This document shows, in pieces, positions 22,356 to 30,795 of a stretch of 53,100 nt of DNA (position 1 is the first letter of the stretch; each line of letters opens with the position of its first letter). The notes beneath the pieces are model-generated. The model worked only from the letters and a program-made list of their open reading frames with translations, did not search any database and was not told where the DNA came from. This stretch comes from Streptomyces mangrovi (GTDB lineage Bacteria > Actinomycetota > Actinomycetes > Streptomycetales > Streptomycetaceae). The stretch lies in NCBI RefSeq assembly GCF_900114215.1, contig NZ_FOSG01000031.1:1-53100 (forward strand), given 5' to 3'. The position numbers and the translations under genes were made by a program.

Positions 22356-23096
22356 ATGGCCACACCGCATCACGTCACCTTCCGGCTGTCTCGGCGTCGT
22401 AGCAGCGTGCCCAGAGCGCGGGCGCTGCTGGGGGCGGTGCTCGGGGAGTGGCGGGTCGGACAGGACGTACTGGAGACGGCGGAGCTGGTGCTGTCGGAGC
22501 TGGTCACCAACGCCGTGCGCGTACGGGTGCCGAACGACCGGCAGGTGGGGGTGAAGATCGCGCACTCGCAGGCGGACGGCCTGCTGCGGCTGGAGGTGAG
22601 CGACGCGGGGGACGGGTGGCCCAAGGTGCGCGACCCCGGCGAGGACGAGACCGGCGGACGCGGCCTGCTGCTCGTGGAGTCGCTGGCCCACCGCTGGGGG
22701 GTGCGCAAGCGCGCTTGCGGCATCGGGAAGACGGTGTGGGCCGAACTGAAGGCCCCGGACCTCGTGTCCGCACCCGTCGAGAGCGAGATCGCGGCGGTGA
22801 CGGTCCAGCCCGGCCAGCAGGTCAGGCTCTGGGGGCTGTGGAAGACGATCCGCAGCGTCAGGGGCGAGCGGTCGCCGCTGGGCGGGCTCGCCATGGTGCT
22901 GGAACTGGACGACGGCCCGGCGATGCGCGTGGACGCCGCCGAACCGCTGATCGTCAAGGATGGCGAGGAGGCCGTGACGGCCGACACGGAGGAGCCGGCG
23001 GCCGGGAGCGGGCAGGCTGACCACGGCGTGCCCGGGGCCCCTGCCCAACCCCGGAGCGGCAACGACGACCGGTCCGCCGAGCAGGTTGACGGCTGA
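22356..23096 (+). CDS. HATPase_c ATP-binding regulator (AbaA OrfA / anti-sigma type) with C-terminal extension
   Basis: A 246-residue protein. The Bergerat fold shows the N-box LVLSELVTNAVRVRV, G1 DAGDGWP and G2 GGRGLLLVESLA, as in RsbW-like anti-sigma kinases. Residues about 150-225 form an extra beta-rich segment (QPGQQVRLWGLWKTIRSVRG), and the final 25 residues are disordered. ATG 22356 is chosen (GGGGG upstream); ATG 22278 is possible. It completes the WhiJ/DUF397/HATPase triad. Its TGA overlaps the ATG of the AAA gene, so the two are made together. Confidence 0.88.
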   Translation: MATPHHVTFRLSRRRSSVPRARALLGAVLGEWRVGQDVLETAELVLSELVTNAVRVRVPNDRQVGVKIAHSQADGLLRLEVSDAGDGWPKVRDPGEDETGGRGLLLVESLAHRWGVRKRACGIGKTVWAELKAPDLVSAPVESEIAAVTVQPGQQVRLWGLWKTIRSVRGERSPLGGLAMVLELDDGPAMRVDAAEPLIVKDGEEAVTADTEEPAAGSGQADHGVPGAPAQPRSGNDDRSAEQVDG

Positions 23097-24367
23097 TGCG
23101 CGACAGTGGGTCCAGTGCGATCACTCGCATCGAGATCGACGGATACAGGTCCTTCGAAGGCTTCGTCCTGGACCTGCAACCGTTTGCGGTGCTGCTGGGA
23201 GCCAACGCCTCCGGGAAGTCGAACCTGCTCGAAGCCGTGGACCTGCTGGGCCGGCTGATCCGGGAGCCCACCGGGCAGACCCTGGTCGACCACGCCCGCC
23301 GAGGCGGTCCCAAGGAACTCTTCCGGCGAGGCCCGGACGGCCATCCGGCCAGGGCCATGCGGATCGCGGCCGATGTCATCGTGGGTGGGCAATCGGGGCC
23401 CTGCTTCCTCAGGGTCGTCGCACGGGTCCTGTACGCGGATCCCCCCGAGCCGCTGCATGTCGAGGTCGAGGTCGGCAACGTCCGCGATCACCTCACCGGC
23501 GCCGAGATGCGCGAGTACGCGCGCTCTCTCGGACTTCCCCCCGCAGTGTGGGGACCCGGCACCGGGGAGACGCACGTCACCGGAGCCCCCGTACAGGAGA
23601 GCAGGTACGGCAAGGGACTTGCCGCGGCGACCAGGAACTGGCGGATCATCGAGCCGTCTCCCAAGGCCATGCGCGTCGCTTCCTCCACATACGACACCGC
23701 GCCTCTCACCGAGGACGGCAGGAACCTGGGTGCCGTTCTGGGACGGCTCTCGCGGGATCCCGAGAACTGGTACGACTTCAAGGCCGATGCGGCGGCACTG
23801 CTTCCAGACCTCGCGGACATCACGGTGGAGGCCAACGCCGAGTGGGGGCAGTGGGACATCTGGTTGCAGCACAAGCACGAGCACCGGATGACTCCCATCA
23901 CGGCGTCGGCGGGCACCCTGCGAGTGCTGGCGCTGCTCGCCGCCGCCCATGACTCCGCTCATGAGGGCGTCCTCATGTTCGAGGAACCGGAGAACGGTCT
24001 TCACCCCAGCAGGGTCCCGCAGTTGCTGTCGAGGTTGCGGGGGAGGACCAGCGATCCCGCGACCCTTACGTCAGGGCACGGCCGCCAGACCCTGGTCACC
24101 TCGCACTCGCCCGTCGCGCTCGCCGCCGCTCTGGAGGAAGTCCGGGAGTCGGTCGTCTTCCTGGACACGGTGACCCGGTTCGGTGACGGACTCCCGCCCA
24201 GGAAACTGACACGGGCCAGGAAGGTCGCGGAGAGCGGAGAGCGGGGGACGTTCGTGACGCCTCCGGAAGTACGCGGGTATCGGGGTTCGCTCAAGGGCCT
24301 CGTCCACATTCCGGATGACTTCGACGAACTGCCCGACGGCATCGCCGACGCCTTCGGGACGCGCTGA
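23096..24367 (+). CDS. AAA ATPase, SMC/OLD-like (AAA_21 type)
   Basis: A 423-residue ATPase. It has a Walker A (LLGANASGKSNLLEAV, residues about 34-49), an ABC-like signature (TASAGTLRVLALLAA), a Walker B (GVLMFEEPENGLHPSRV) and an H-loop (TLVTSHSP). The two halves would fold into an ABC-type head; there is no TOPRIM nuclease domain, unlike OLD. Related stand-alone ATPases serve as sensors in phage-defence pairs such as PARIS or Septu. The TGATG overlap with the HATPase regulator is tight. Placing such an ATPase inside a WhiJ-type unit is unusual. Function is inference. Confidence 0.88.
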   Translation: MRDSGSSAITRIEIDGYRSFEGFVLDLQPFAVLLGANASGKSNLLEAVDLLGRLIREPTGQTLVDHARRGGPKELFRRGPDGHPARAMRIAADVIVGGQSGPCFLRVVARVLYADPPEPLHVEVEVGNVRDHLTGAEMREYARSLGLPPAVWGPGTGETHVTGAPVQESRYGKGLAAATRNWRIIEPSPKAMRVASSTYDTAPLTEDGRNLGAVLGRLSRDPENWYDFKADAAALLPDLADITVEANAEWGQWDIWLQHKHEHRMTPITASAGTLRVLALLAAAHDSAHEGVLMFEEPENGLHPSRVPQLLSRLRGRTSDPATLTSGHGRQTLVTSHSPVALAAALEEVRESVVFLDTVTRFGDGLPPRKLTRARKVAESGERGTFVTPPEVRGYRGSLKGLVHIPDDFDELPDGIADAFGTR

Positions 24368-24420
24368 CGCGATTCCCGCTCGGCGCACAGCCCGCCGTGC
24401 ACGCCGGCGTCGGGGAGCTG

Positions 24421-26868
24421 TCAGCGGGAGTCGGGGTCGCGGGCTTCGGCCCGGGGCGCGGGGGGCTGCCGGGGGACGCGGAGGCCGTCGGCCTCCGCCC
24501 GGCCGCGCCAGTAGGCGAGGTCGGTTCGGGTGGCGGCGATGCTGGGGTGGTGGGGGCCGAGGATCTGGAGCCGGTCGGTGAGGAGGCCGGTGAGCGCGGC
24601 CACGGCCGCCGCCGGATCCCCGGCCGCGCCGCGCCAGCGGGCCAGGTTGTGCCGGACGCCCAGGGTGCCGGGGTGGTCCGGGCCCAGCACCGTCAGGTAG
24701 TCGGTGAGCAGGCCGGTGAAGGTGTCGACGGCTCCGGCGCGGTCGCCCGCCTTCCCCCGCAGGTGGGCCAGTTCGTGGCGGGTGGCGAGGGTGTCGGGGT
24801 GGTCGGGGCCGATGATGCGCAGGCGGTCGGTGAGCAGCTCGGCGAAAGCCGCCCTGGCGCCTGAGATGTCGCCCGACGCGCCCCGCCACCGGGCCAGTTC
24901 GTGCCGGGCGGCGAGGGTGCGGGGGTGGTCGGGGTCCAGGAGGCGCAGACAGTCGGCGAGGAGATCGGTGAAGGTGGCGATGGCCCCGGCGTGGTCGCCC
25001 GTCCTCCCGCGCAGGCGGGCGAGTTCGTGGCGGGTGGCGAGGGTGTCGGGGTGGTCGGGGCCGATGATGCGCAGGCGGTCGGTGAACAGTTCCGCGAAGG
25101 CGCTCCTGGCGCCGGTGGTGTCTCCGGCCGCGCCGCGCCAGCGGGCCAGGTTGTGCCGGACGCCCAGGGTGCCCGGATGATCCGGGCCCAGCACCCTCAG
25201 ATAGTCGGCGAGGATCCCGGTGAGCGCCGTCTGGGCGTACTCCACCTTCCCCGCCATGCCGTGCCAGTGGGCGAGCCGGTGCCGGGCGTTGAGGGTGTCG
25301 GGGTGGTCGGGGCCGAACCGGGCGCCGACGGAGTCGGCCAGGTGCTGGAAGTGGACCAGGGCGGCGGCGACCTGGCCGGCGTTGCCCAGGCTGCGGCCGG
25401 AGCGGAAGAGCAGTGGATGGGTCTCGGGCCGGTACAGGGCCTCCCCGGCGTACCGGGCCAGGGCGTCGGTGTTGGCGCGCAGCGCCTGGGCGAGCGCGGT
25501 GTCGCGCTCCACCTCCGGCCAGGCGGCCATCAGCGCGTCGGCGGCGGTGCGGGCCAGGGCGTCGCGCCGCCCGGGTCCGAGGGAGTCGCGGGCGATGCGC
25601 TGGATGAGCTGGTGGACGCGGACCGCCCTGCGGGGGGTGCCGGGGGAGTGGTCGATCAGGCTCAGGCGGTGCAGGGCCCGCAGCGCGCCGACGGCATCCT
25701 CGGCGGTGACCCTTCGGGTGGACAGGTTGGGCGAGCCGGGCGGGCCGGGCGGGTCGGGCGGGTCGGCCTGTTCCGGTGCCTGGCCGGCGGCCCGGTCGGC
25801 GAGGTGGTCGGCGAGATGGGTCAGGGCGGGGCCGCAGGTCAGGACGGAGGCCGGGATGCCGTTGGGGTCGAGCATCGCCGCCAGGCGCAGCATGGGCCGG
25901 GCCAGGCCGTACGGGCGCAGCCGGTCGGCGCGGTCCGCCGACAGCGACCAGGCCGCGTCCAGCGGGGCGGCCTGGTCGTCGGGCAGGGCCCCGGCATCGG
26001 GCAGGGCGTCGGCCAGGTCGCGGGCGCGGTCGGCCAGCAGGGCGCGGTAGGCGGCGCAGTCCAGACCGGAGTCGATCAGATAGGCGGCGGCCTGGGACAG
26101 GGCCAGTGGCAGATAACCCAACTCCCCGGCAAGGGCCGATAGTTCGTCCTCCGGCTCATGGCGGCCGCGGGCGGCCAGGGACGCGGCGAGGTACGCCCTG
26201 GCCTCCACCGGTCTGAACAGCCCGACCGGCACCAGGCTGCGGCCCGGCCCGGTCAGCGCGGCGTCCCGGCGACGGGTGGTGACCAGGGTGCGGCCCAGCG
26301 GGCTCGCCGGCGGCCACAGGCCGCGCAGGTCGGCCGGGTCGGCCACGTCGTCCAGCACCACCATCCAGCGGCGCTGCTCAGGACCGGGCCGGTGCTCCAG
26401 CCAGGCCAGGAACTCCCGCGCCGCCGTCTCGGGCAGATCCGGGTCGGAGTACAGGATCCCGGCGGCGGCCTGGGCGTAGGCGGCGACGACCGCCTCGCGC
26501 GTCGCGGCGGTGGCCCACACCAGCAGGTCCACGCCGCCCGCCGCCAGGACCCGGCGGGCGTGGTGGGCGGCGAGCTGGGTCTTGCCGACCCCGCCCATGC
26601 CGGACAGCACCTGGCACAGCACCGCCGTGCCGCCGCCGTCCAGCGCGCGCTCCAGCTCGCGCACGGCGGCGCGGTCCTGGAAGCAGTCGGCCTCCCTGGG
26701 CGGCACCCCGACCAGATGCGGCCAGGAGACACCGGGGCGGGGGCGGGGATCGGAGTGGTAGTGGGTGTGGAGGCTGGCCCGGTCGATGTGCCCGGCGCCG
26801 ATGCCGCCCGGGGCCTGGACGTACGCCTCGGCGGACAGAGGCGTGCCGTCCGCGCCCGGTCCGTTCAG
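24421..26868 (-). CDS. NB-ARC STAND ATPase with C-terminal TPR repeats
   Basis: An 815-residue signalling ATPase. Walker A is GMGGVGKTQLAAHHARRV and Walker B RWMVVLDDVADP, followed by TTRRRDAAL and LPLALSQAAAYL (GLPLA-like). From about residue 480, seven or so 42-residue TPR units run to the end (GPDHPDTLATRHELARLRG repeated). In-frame ATG 26706 would cut off a well-formed segment (IDRASLHTHYHSDP, VSWPHLVG). The frame stays open to a CTG at 26868 that overlaps the upstream stop as CTGA, and no ATG, GTG or TTG exists there. STAND proteins of this kind sense a ligand with the TPRs and oligomerise; many act in defence. No effector domain is visible. Confidence 0.88.
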   Translation of the reverse strand: MNGPGADGTPLSAEAYVQAPGGIGAGHIDRASLHTHYHSDPRPRPGVSWPHLVGVPPREADCFQDRAAVRELERALDGGGTAVLCQVLSGMGGVGKTQLAAHHARRVLAAGGVDLLVWATAATREAVVAAYAQAAAGILYSDPDLPETAAREFLAWLEHRPGPEQRRWMVVLDDVADPADLRGLWPPASPLGRTLVTTRRRDAALTGPGRSLVPVGLFRPVEARAYLAASLAARGRHEPEDELSALAGELGYLPLALSQAAAYLIDSGLDCAAYRALLADRARDLADALPDAGALPDDQAAPLDAAWSLSADRADRLRPYGLARPMLRLAAMLDPNGIPASVLTCGPALTHLADHLADRAAGQAPEQADPPDPPGPPGSPNLSTRRVTAEDAVGALRALHRLSLIDHSPGTPRRAVRVHQLIQRIARDSLGPGRRDALARTAADALMAAWPEVERDTALAQALRANTDALARYAGEALYRPETHPLLFRSGRSLGNAGQVAAALVHFQHLADSVGARFGPDHPDTLNARHRLAHWHGMAGKVEYAQTALTGILADYLRVLGPDHPGTLGVRHNLARWRGAAGDTTGARSAFAELFTDRLRIIGPDHPDTLATRHELARLRGRTGDHAGAIATFTDLLADCLRLLDPDHPRTLAARHELARWRGASGDISGARAAFAELLTDRLRIIGPDHPDTLATRHELAHLRGKAGDRAGAVDTFTGLLTDYLTVLGPDHPGTLGVRHNLARWRGAAGDPAAAVAALTGLLTDRLQILGPHHPSIAATRTDLAYWRGRAEADGLRVPRQPPAPRAEARDPDSR

Positions 26869-27386
26869 CCCTGGGCCGGACCGGGCGGACGAGGGTGCGC
26901 ATGGGCGCCGCCGTGGATCACCCCGCCCGCGACGCCGCCGTCCGCGCGGACGTGCACATCCCCGCCCACGGCCATCCCGTCCCGGCCGACGGACGGGCCG
27001 GTGGCGGGGGTGGCGGGGAAGTGGCGCTCCAGCAGGGCGCGCAGCTCACCGGCGAGGCGGGCGCGCTCGTCGCCGTCCACGCTCTCCAGCAGGTTCTCGA
27101 AGCGGGCCTGCCAGGCCGCCTCCTGGCGGATGCGCGCCGCCCCGGCCCCGGCCCCGGCGGCGCCGGGCTCCTGACCACCGCCCCGGCCCGGCTCCGGCCC
27201 TCCCGGCTCCAGCTCGGCGGCGGTGTGGTCCAGGCGTTCCAGCTCCGCGCGCTCGCGCCGCTCGTCGCCCCGGCCGAACCAGCGGGCCACCGCCTCCCGC
27301 ACCGTCGTCCACGCCTCCGTGCCCGCGGCCTGCACCACCGCCGTGCCCCCGGCGGCGGCCAGCGCCGCCAAAGCCTGCTCCAGCAT
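26865..27386 (-). CDS. Hypothetical small partner of the NB-ARC protein
   Basis: A 173-residue protein. The start MLEQALAALAAAGGTAVVQA is hydrophobic, then come a charged helical segment (WFGRGDERRERAELERLD), a Gly/Pro-rich linker, a helical region and a C-terminal run GRDGMAVGGDVHVRADGGVA that looks like short beta strands. Streptomyces often place such a gene directly before an NB-ARC/TPR gene. Here the stop overlaps the CTG start of that protein. It could be an effector, adaptor or membrane anchor; the function is unknown. Confidence 0.7.
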   Translation of the reverse strand: MLEQALAALAAAGGTAVVQAAGTEAWTTVREAVARWFGRGDERRERAELERLDHTAAELEPGGPEPGRGGGQEPGAAGAGAGAARIRQEAAWQARFENLLESVDGDERARLAGELRALLERHFPATPATGPSVGRDGMAVGGDVHVRADGGVAGGVIHGGAHAHPRPPGPAQG

Positions 27387-27672
27387 TCCCCGTCCCCCTT
27401 GCGACGCGCGGCCCGCGCGGCGCGGTAGCGCCGTCCGGGCACCACGCCGCATCACCATCGGGAAACGTTCTACTCCCGTCGTCGGTTCCGGTGCGGAGTT
27501 TTCCGGAAAACGCGAACGGCCCGGTTTACCGGCTGAGTTGGAGAACAAGTCGGCAGTCGTCCGGATTTTGCGGGGGAATGGCGCGCAGTCGTGGGGGTGT
27601 CCCGTTCCGCCGCTTCCGCGCCGCCGTTCCCGGAGGTGGGAGGACGGGGCGTGCCGGTTCCGGGCCCGTGCG
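27387..27672. promoter_or_regulatory. Intergenic region with a 14-bp palindrome before the NB-ARC operon
   Basis: GTTTTCCGGAAAAC at 27498-27511 is a perfect palindrome 112 bases upstream of the NB-ARC partner start. No other gene is seen. It is probably an operator for the leftward operon. Confidence 0.5.
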
Positions 27673-28077
27673 TCAGGCGGCGGAGCGGAGCGGGAAGGAC
27701 GCCCGGATCGTCTTGCCCTCGCCCGGATGGAGGGTGACGGTGACGTCGGTGGCCAGCTCGCGCACCAGCAGCCAGCCGAAGCCGCCGGGGACGGAGGGGT
27801 TTATCTGGACCGTCCTCGGCCGCCGGACGCTGGCGTCCGAGACCTCCACCAGCACACCGCCGTCCCGCGAGTCCAGGCGGAAGTCCGTCACCCCGCCGGC
27901 GTGGCGGACGGCGTTGGACACCAGCTCCGAGACGCCCAGCAGCACGGCGTCCACGTCGGCCCTGGAGGCGTTCGGCTCGGTCTCCCGGAGGAAACCGCGC
28001 GTTATCTCCCGCGCCCGGTCCCCGGACTGCGGTGAGCGGCTGGTCAATCGCTCCGGTGGGCGGCCTTCCCTGTGCAT
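27673..28077 (-). CDS. ATP-binding protein, RsbW-like anti-sigma/serine kinase type
   Basis: A 134-residue single-domain HATPase: N-box LLGVSELVSNAVRHAGG, G1 VEVSDAS and a glycine loop PGGFGWLLVRELA. The D-x-G of the G1 box is replaced by D-A-S. Such small proteins bind anti-sigma antagonists or phosphorylate them. GAGGAGG lies just before ATG 28077. It stands alone and is divergent from the Rsm22-like gene. Confidence 0.85.
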   Translation of the reverse strand: MHREGRPPERLTSRSPQSGDRAREITRGFLRETEPNASRADVDAVLLGVSELVSNAVRHAGGVTDFRLDSRDGGVLVEVSDASVRRPRTVQINPSVPGGFGWLLVRELATDVTVTLHPGEGKTIRASFPLRSAA

Positions 28078-28342
28078 CGGTCCTCCTCGCTTCGGAGCTG
28101 CTTTCCCAACTCCACTGCCTCGTCTGCCCCCCGAGTGCGCAGCCGAACACAATTGAATCCGATGATCCGGATTCCTTCGTGGAGGGGGAGTGGAATGCCG
28201 CGAAAGTATGCAAAGACCTCTGGCATATGCGAGACGAAAATGGCCGATCGGCGGCCACCGGGCGCGGACGGGAACGAATCCCCGGGAATCCGCCGGAAGG
28301 AAGATCCACCACCGGGCGGCGGGACGCGGGCGACCGCCCGCC

Positions 28343-28355
28343 TACACTTGGGCCG
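28343..28355 (+). promoter_or_regulatory. -10 box of the Rsm22-like gene, leaderless
   Basis: TACACT (28343-28348) lies seven bases before the GTG at 28356, so transcription should begin at or next to the start codon. Confidence 0.55.
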
Positions 28356-29468
28356 GTGTTCGCCCCCCTCCACATCGACGACGAGCTGCGCGACGCGCTC
28401 GCCCGCCTCCTCGACGGGCTGCCGCCCCGGCAGGCCGCCGCGGCCGTCGACCGGCTGATCAGCGGCTACCGGGACAGCGGCGCCGCCGGCGCCCCCGTCC
28501 TGCGCGACCGCGGCGACGTCGCCGCCTATGCCGCCTACCGGATGCCCGCCACCTTCGAGGCCGTCCGCGCCGCCCTGGACGCCCTCGCCGACCGGGCCCC
28601 GGAGCTGGACCCGGCCACCCACCTGGACGTGGGCGGGGGGACGGGCGCGGCCGTGTGGGCCGCCGCCGCGGTCTGGGGCGACGGCGCGCAGCCGACCGGG
28701 GAGGCCCGGGTCACCACGGTGCTGGACCGCTCCGAGCCCGCCCTCGCCCTCGGCCGCGAGCTGGCCGCCGGCTCCGGCTCGGCAGCCCTGCGCGGGGCCC
28801 GGTGGCGGCAGGAGCGCATCGGCGCCGCACCCGGGCTGGAGGCGGCCGATCTGGTCACCGTCTCCTATGTACTGAACGAACTGCCCGAGGACGCCCGGGG
28901 TGCGCTGGTCGACGCCGCCGCCGCGGCGGCCCGGCGGGCGGTGGTGGTCGTCGAGCCGGGCACCCCGGACGGCTACCGGCGGATCATCGAGGCGCGCGGC
29001 CGGCTGATCGGCGCCGGGCTGCGCGTCCTGGCCCCCTGCCCGCACAGCGGCGCCTGCCCGATAGAGCCCGGCTCGGACTGGTGCCACTTCGCCGCCCGCG
29101 TCAGCCGCTCCTCCCTCCACCGGCGGGTGAAGGGAGGATCGCTGGCGTACGAGGACGAGAAGTTCTCCTACGTGGCCGCCGTCCGCCCCGGCGCGGGCGG
29201 CGGCGATCCGGGCGGCGGCGACCCGGACGGGACGCCCACCGCGGCACGGATCGTGCGCAGGCCGCAGATCCGCAAGGGCCAGGTCCTGCTCGACCTGTGC
29301 ACCGGGCCGGACGCCGAACGCGGCGGGCTGCGGCGCGAGACCGTCACCAAGCGCCGCGGGCCGGCCTACCGCGCCGCCCGGGACGCGCACTGGGGCGATG
29401 CCTGGGAGGACGGGCAGGGCGGTGGCGGGCAGGAGGACAGGCAGAACGGGGGCGGGGACGGGGACTGA
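28356..29468 (+). CDS. Rsm22/METTL17-like SAM-dependent methyltransferase family protein
   Basis: A 370-residue protein. The SAM motif is THLDVGGGTGAAVWAA; LVTVSYVLNELPED and VVVVEPGTPDGYRRI follow, the latter typical of Rsm22. A cysteine cluster (LAPCPHSGACPI and DWCHF) matches that of Rsm22/METTL17, where it holds an iron-sulfur cluster. These proteins bind the small ribosomal subunit during assembly. GTG 28356 is used because of the -10 box seven bases upstream; the longer frame is open but begins in non-coding sequence. The last 25 residues are a low-complexity Gly/Gln tail. Confidence 0.88.
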   Translation: MFAPLHIDDELRDALARLLDGLPPRQAAAAVDRLISGYRDSGAAGAPVLRDRGDVAAYAAYRMPATFEAVRAALDALADRAPELDPATHLDVGGGTGAAVWAAAAVWGDGAQPTGEARVTTVLDRSEPALALGRELAAGSGSAALRGARWRQERIGAAPGLEAADLVTVSYVLNELPEDARGALVDAAAAAARRAVVVVEPGTPDGYRRIIEARGRLIGAGLRVLAPCPHSGACPIEPGSDWCHFAARVSRSSLHRRVKGGSLAYEDEKFSYVAAVRPGAGGGDPGGGDPDGTPTAARIVRRPQIRKGQVLLDLCTGPDAERGGLRRETVTKRRGPAYRAARDAHWGDAWEDGQGGGGQEDRQNGGGDGD

Positions 29469-29516
29469 CGGCCCCGCCCCGGTCTCCGTACCCCCGCCCC
29501 GCCCGGCGGGCCCGGA

Positions 29517-30326
29517 TCAGCCGCGCAGCTCCGCCGTGCAGCACTTCACACTGCCGCCGCCCTTGAGCAGCTCCCCCAGATCGACGCCGACCGGCTCGTA
29601 ACCGCGCTCGCGCAGCGGCCCGAACAGCCCCACCGCCGCCTGCGGCAGCAGCACATGGCGCCCGTCGCTGACCGCGTTCAGACCGAAGGCGCGGGCGTCG
29701 GCCTCCCCGGCGGTGATCGCGTCGGGGAAGAGCCGGGCCAGCACCGCCCGGCTGCCGGGCGAGAACGCCTGCGGGTAGTACATGACCGCGTCGTCGCGGG
29801 TGTCGTCCAGCACGCACAGCGCCGTGTCCAGGTGGTAGAAGCGCGGGTCCACCAGGTCCAGGCCGACGACCGGGCGGCCGAAGAACTCCTGCGCCTCCGG
29901 ATGGGACAGCGGACTGCTGCGGAAGCCGCGCCCGGCCAGCAGCCAGGAGGCGGTGACGGCGAAGTCCCCCTCGCCCTCGTTGACGTGCTCCGGCTCGCGC
30001 ACCTCGGCGAAGCCGTGCGCCCGGTACCACTCCCGGTGCACCGCGGCCTCCCGTGCCCGCTCCGGATGGGCGAAGCGGGCGCCCAGCACCCGGCCGTCCA
30101 CGACGAGCGCGCCGTTGGCGGCGTACACCATGTCGGGCAGCTCCGGGTCGGGCGCCAGCTCCTCGACGGTGTGGCCGAGCGAGCGGTAGGTGTCGCGCAG
30201 GGCCTCCCACTGGGCCACGGCCAGCGGGAGGTCCACGGGCTTGGCGGGATCCATCCACGGGTTGATGGAGTAGGTGACCGCGAAGTACGCCGGTGGGCAC
30301 ATCAGATAGCGGCGGGGTGTGTACAC
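29517..30326 (-). CDS. Dimethylarginine dimethylaminohydrolase-like amidinotransferase-fold protein
   Basis: A 269-residue penta-propeller enzyme that hydrolyses guanidino compounds such as dimethylarginine to citrulline. Family positions are visible: VYAANGALV, EGEGDF, catalytic His in RFYHLDTAL, and catalytic Cys near the C-terminus in GGGSVKCCTAEL. The GTG at 30326 is chosen because GAGGAG lies seven bases before it; GTG 30341 is in frame but precedes the ribosome site. Confidence 0.88.
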   Translation of the reverse strand: MYTPRRYLMCPPAYFAVTYSINPWMDPAKPVDLPLAVAQWEALRDTYRSLGHTVEELAPDPELPDMVYAANGALVVDGRVLGARFAHPERAREAAVHREWYRAHGFAEVREPEHVNEGEGDFAVTASWLLAGRGFRSSPLSHPEAQEFFGRPVVGLDLVDPRFYHLDTALCVLDDTRDDAVMYYPQAFSPGSRAVLARLFPDAITAGEADARAFGLNAVSDGRHVLLPQAAVGLFGPLRERGYEPVGVDLGELLKGGGSVKCCTAELRG

Positions 30327-30795
30327 GAAAGGGCTCCTCACAGGATCGCTGTGTGCCGGAGGTGTCGCGCTGTGTCAGCACATGGTCCACCCGGCCGGGC
30401 CTCCCTGTCCTGTCCGGGAGGAGGATTTCCGCTGTACGGAGCAGGACGGTCTCCCGGCGGGCCGGGCGGACCCGCCGGCCCGCCGGGCTGTGACCATCGC
30501 GACCACCGTTCGATTACTCATCGGGGGCGCGGAAGGAGCAGGATGGAGAAGGCCGTCCGGGATCCGCGGATTCCGCCCGGCCGAAGGCGCTCGGTTTCGT
30601 ACCCTCGAAACCCACGGTTTCGGTCGCGCGTGGGGCGGTACGCGGTCTCCGCTCCCCTCCCGCGAGGAGGGGCTCTTTCAGCCGGAGGTCGCTGCCCGGC
30701 CCGCCCCGACGCCCCGCGGGACCGGCCGAGCACCGCAAACCAGGGAAGCGATTCCCCCACAGGCCGAGGCCGGTGGTCCCAGCACTAGGAGTCCG
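30327..30795. other. Intergenic region with a hairpin and a three-part GGTTTCG array
   Basis: No gene seen. A perfect 13-base-arm hairpin spans 30453-30487. GGTTTCG (30593-30599), CGAAACC (30606-30612) and GGTTTCG (30616-30622) form two overlapping inverted repeats. The last bases hold the AGGAG site of the primase-like gene. Confidence 0.7.

Noticed and set aside
24500..25420. Regular direct repeats that might be a CRISPR array
   Set aside because: The period is 126 bp and translates into TPR units in one frame, so these are protein-coding repeats.
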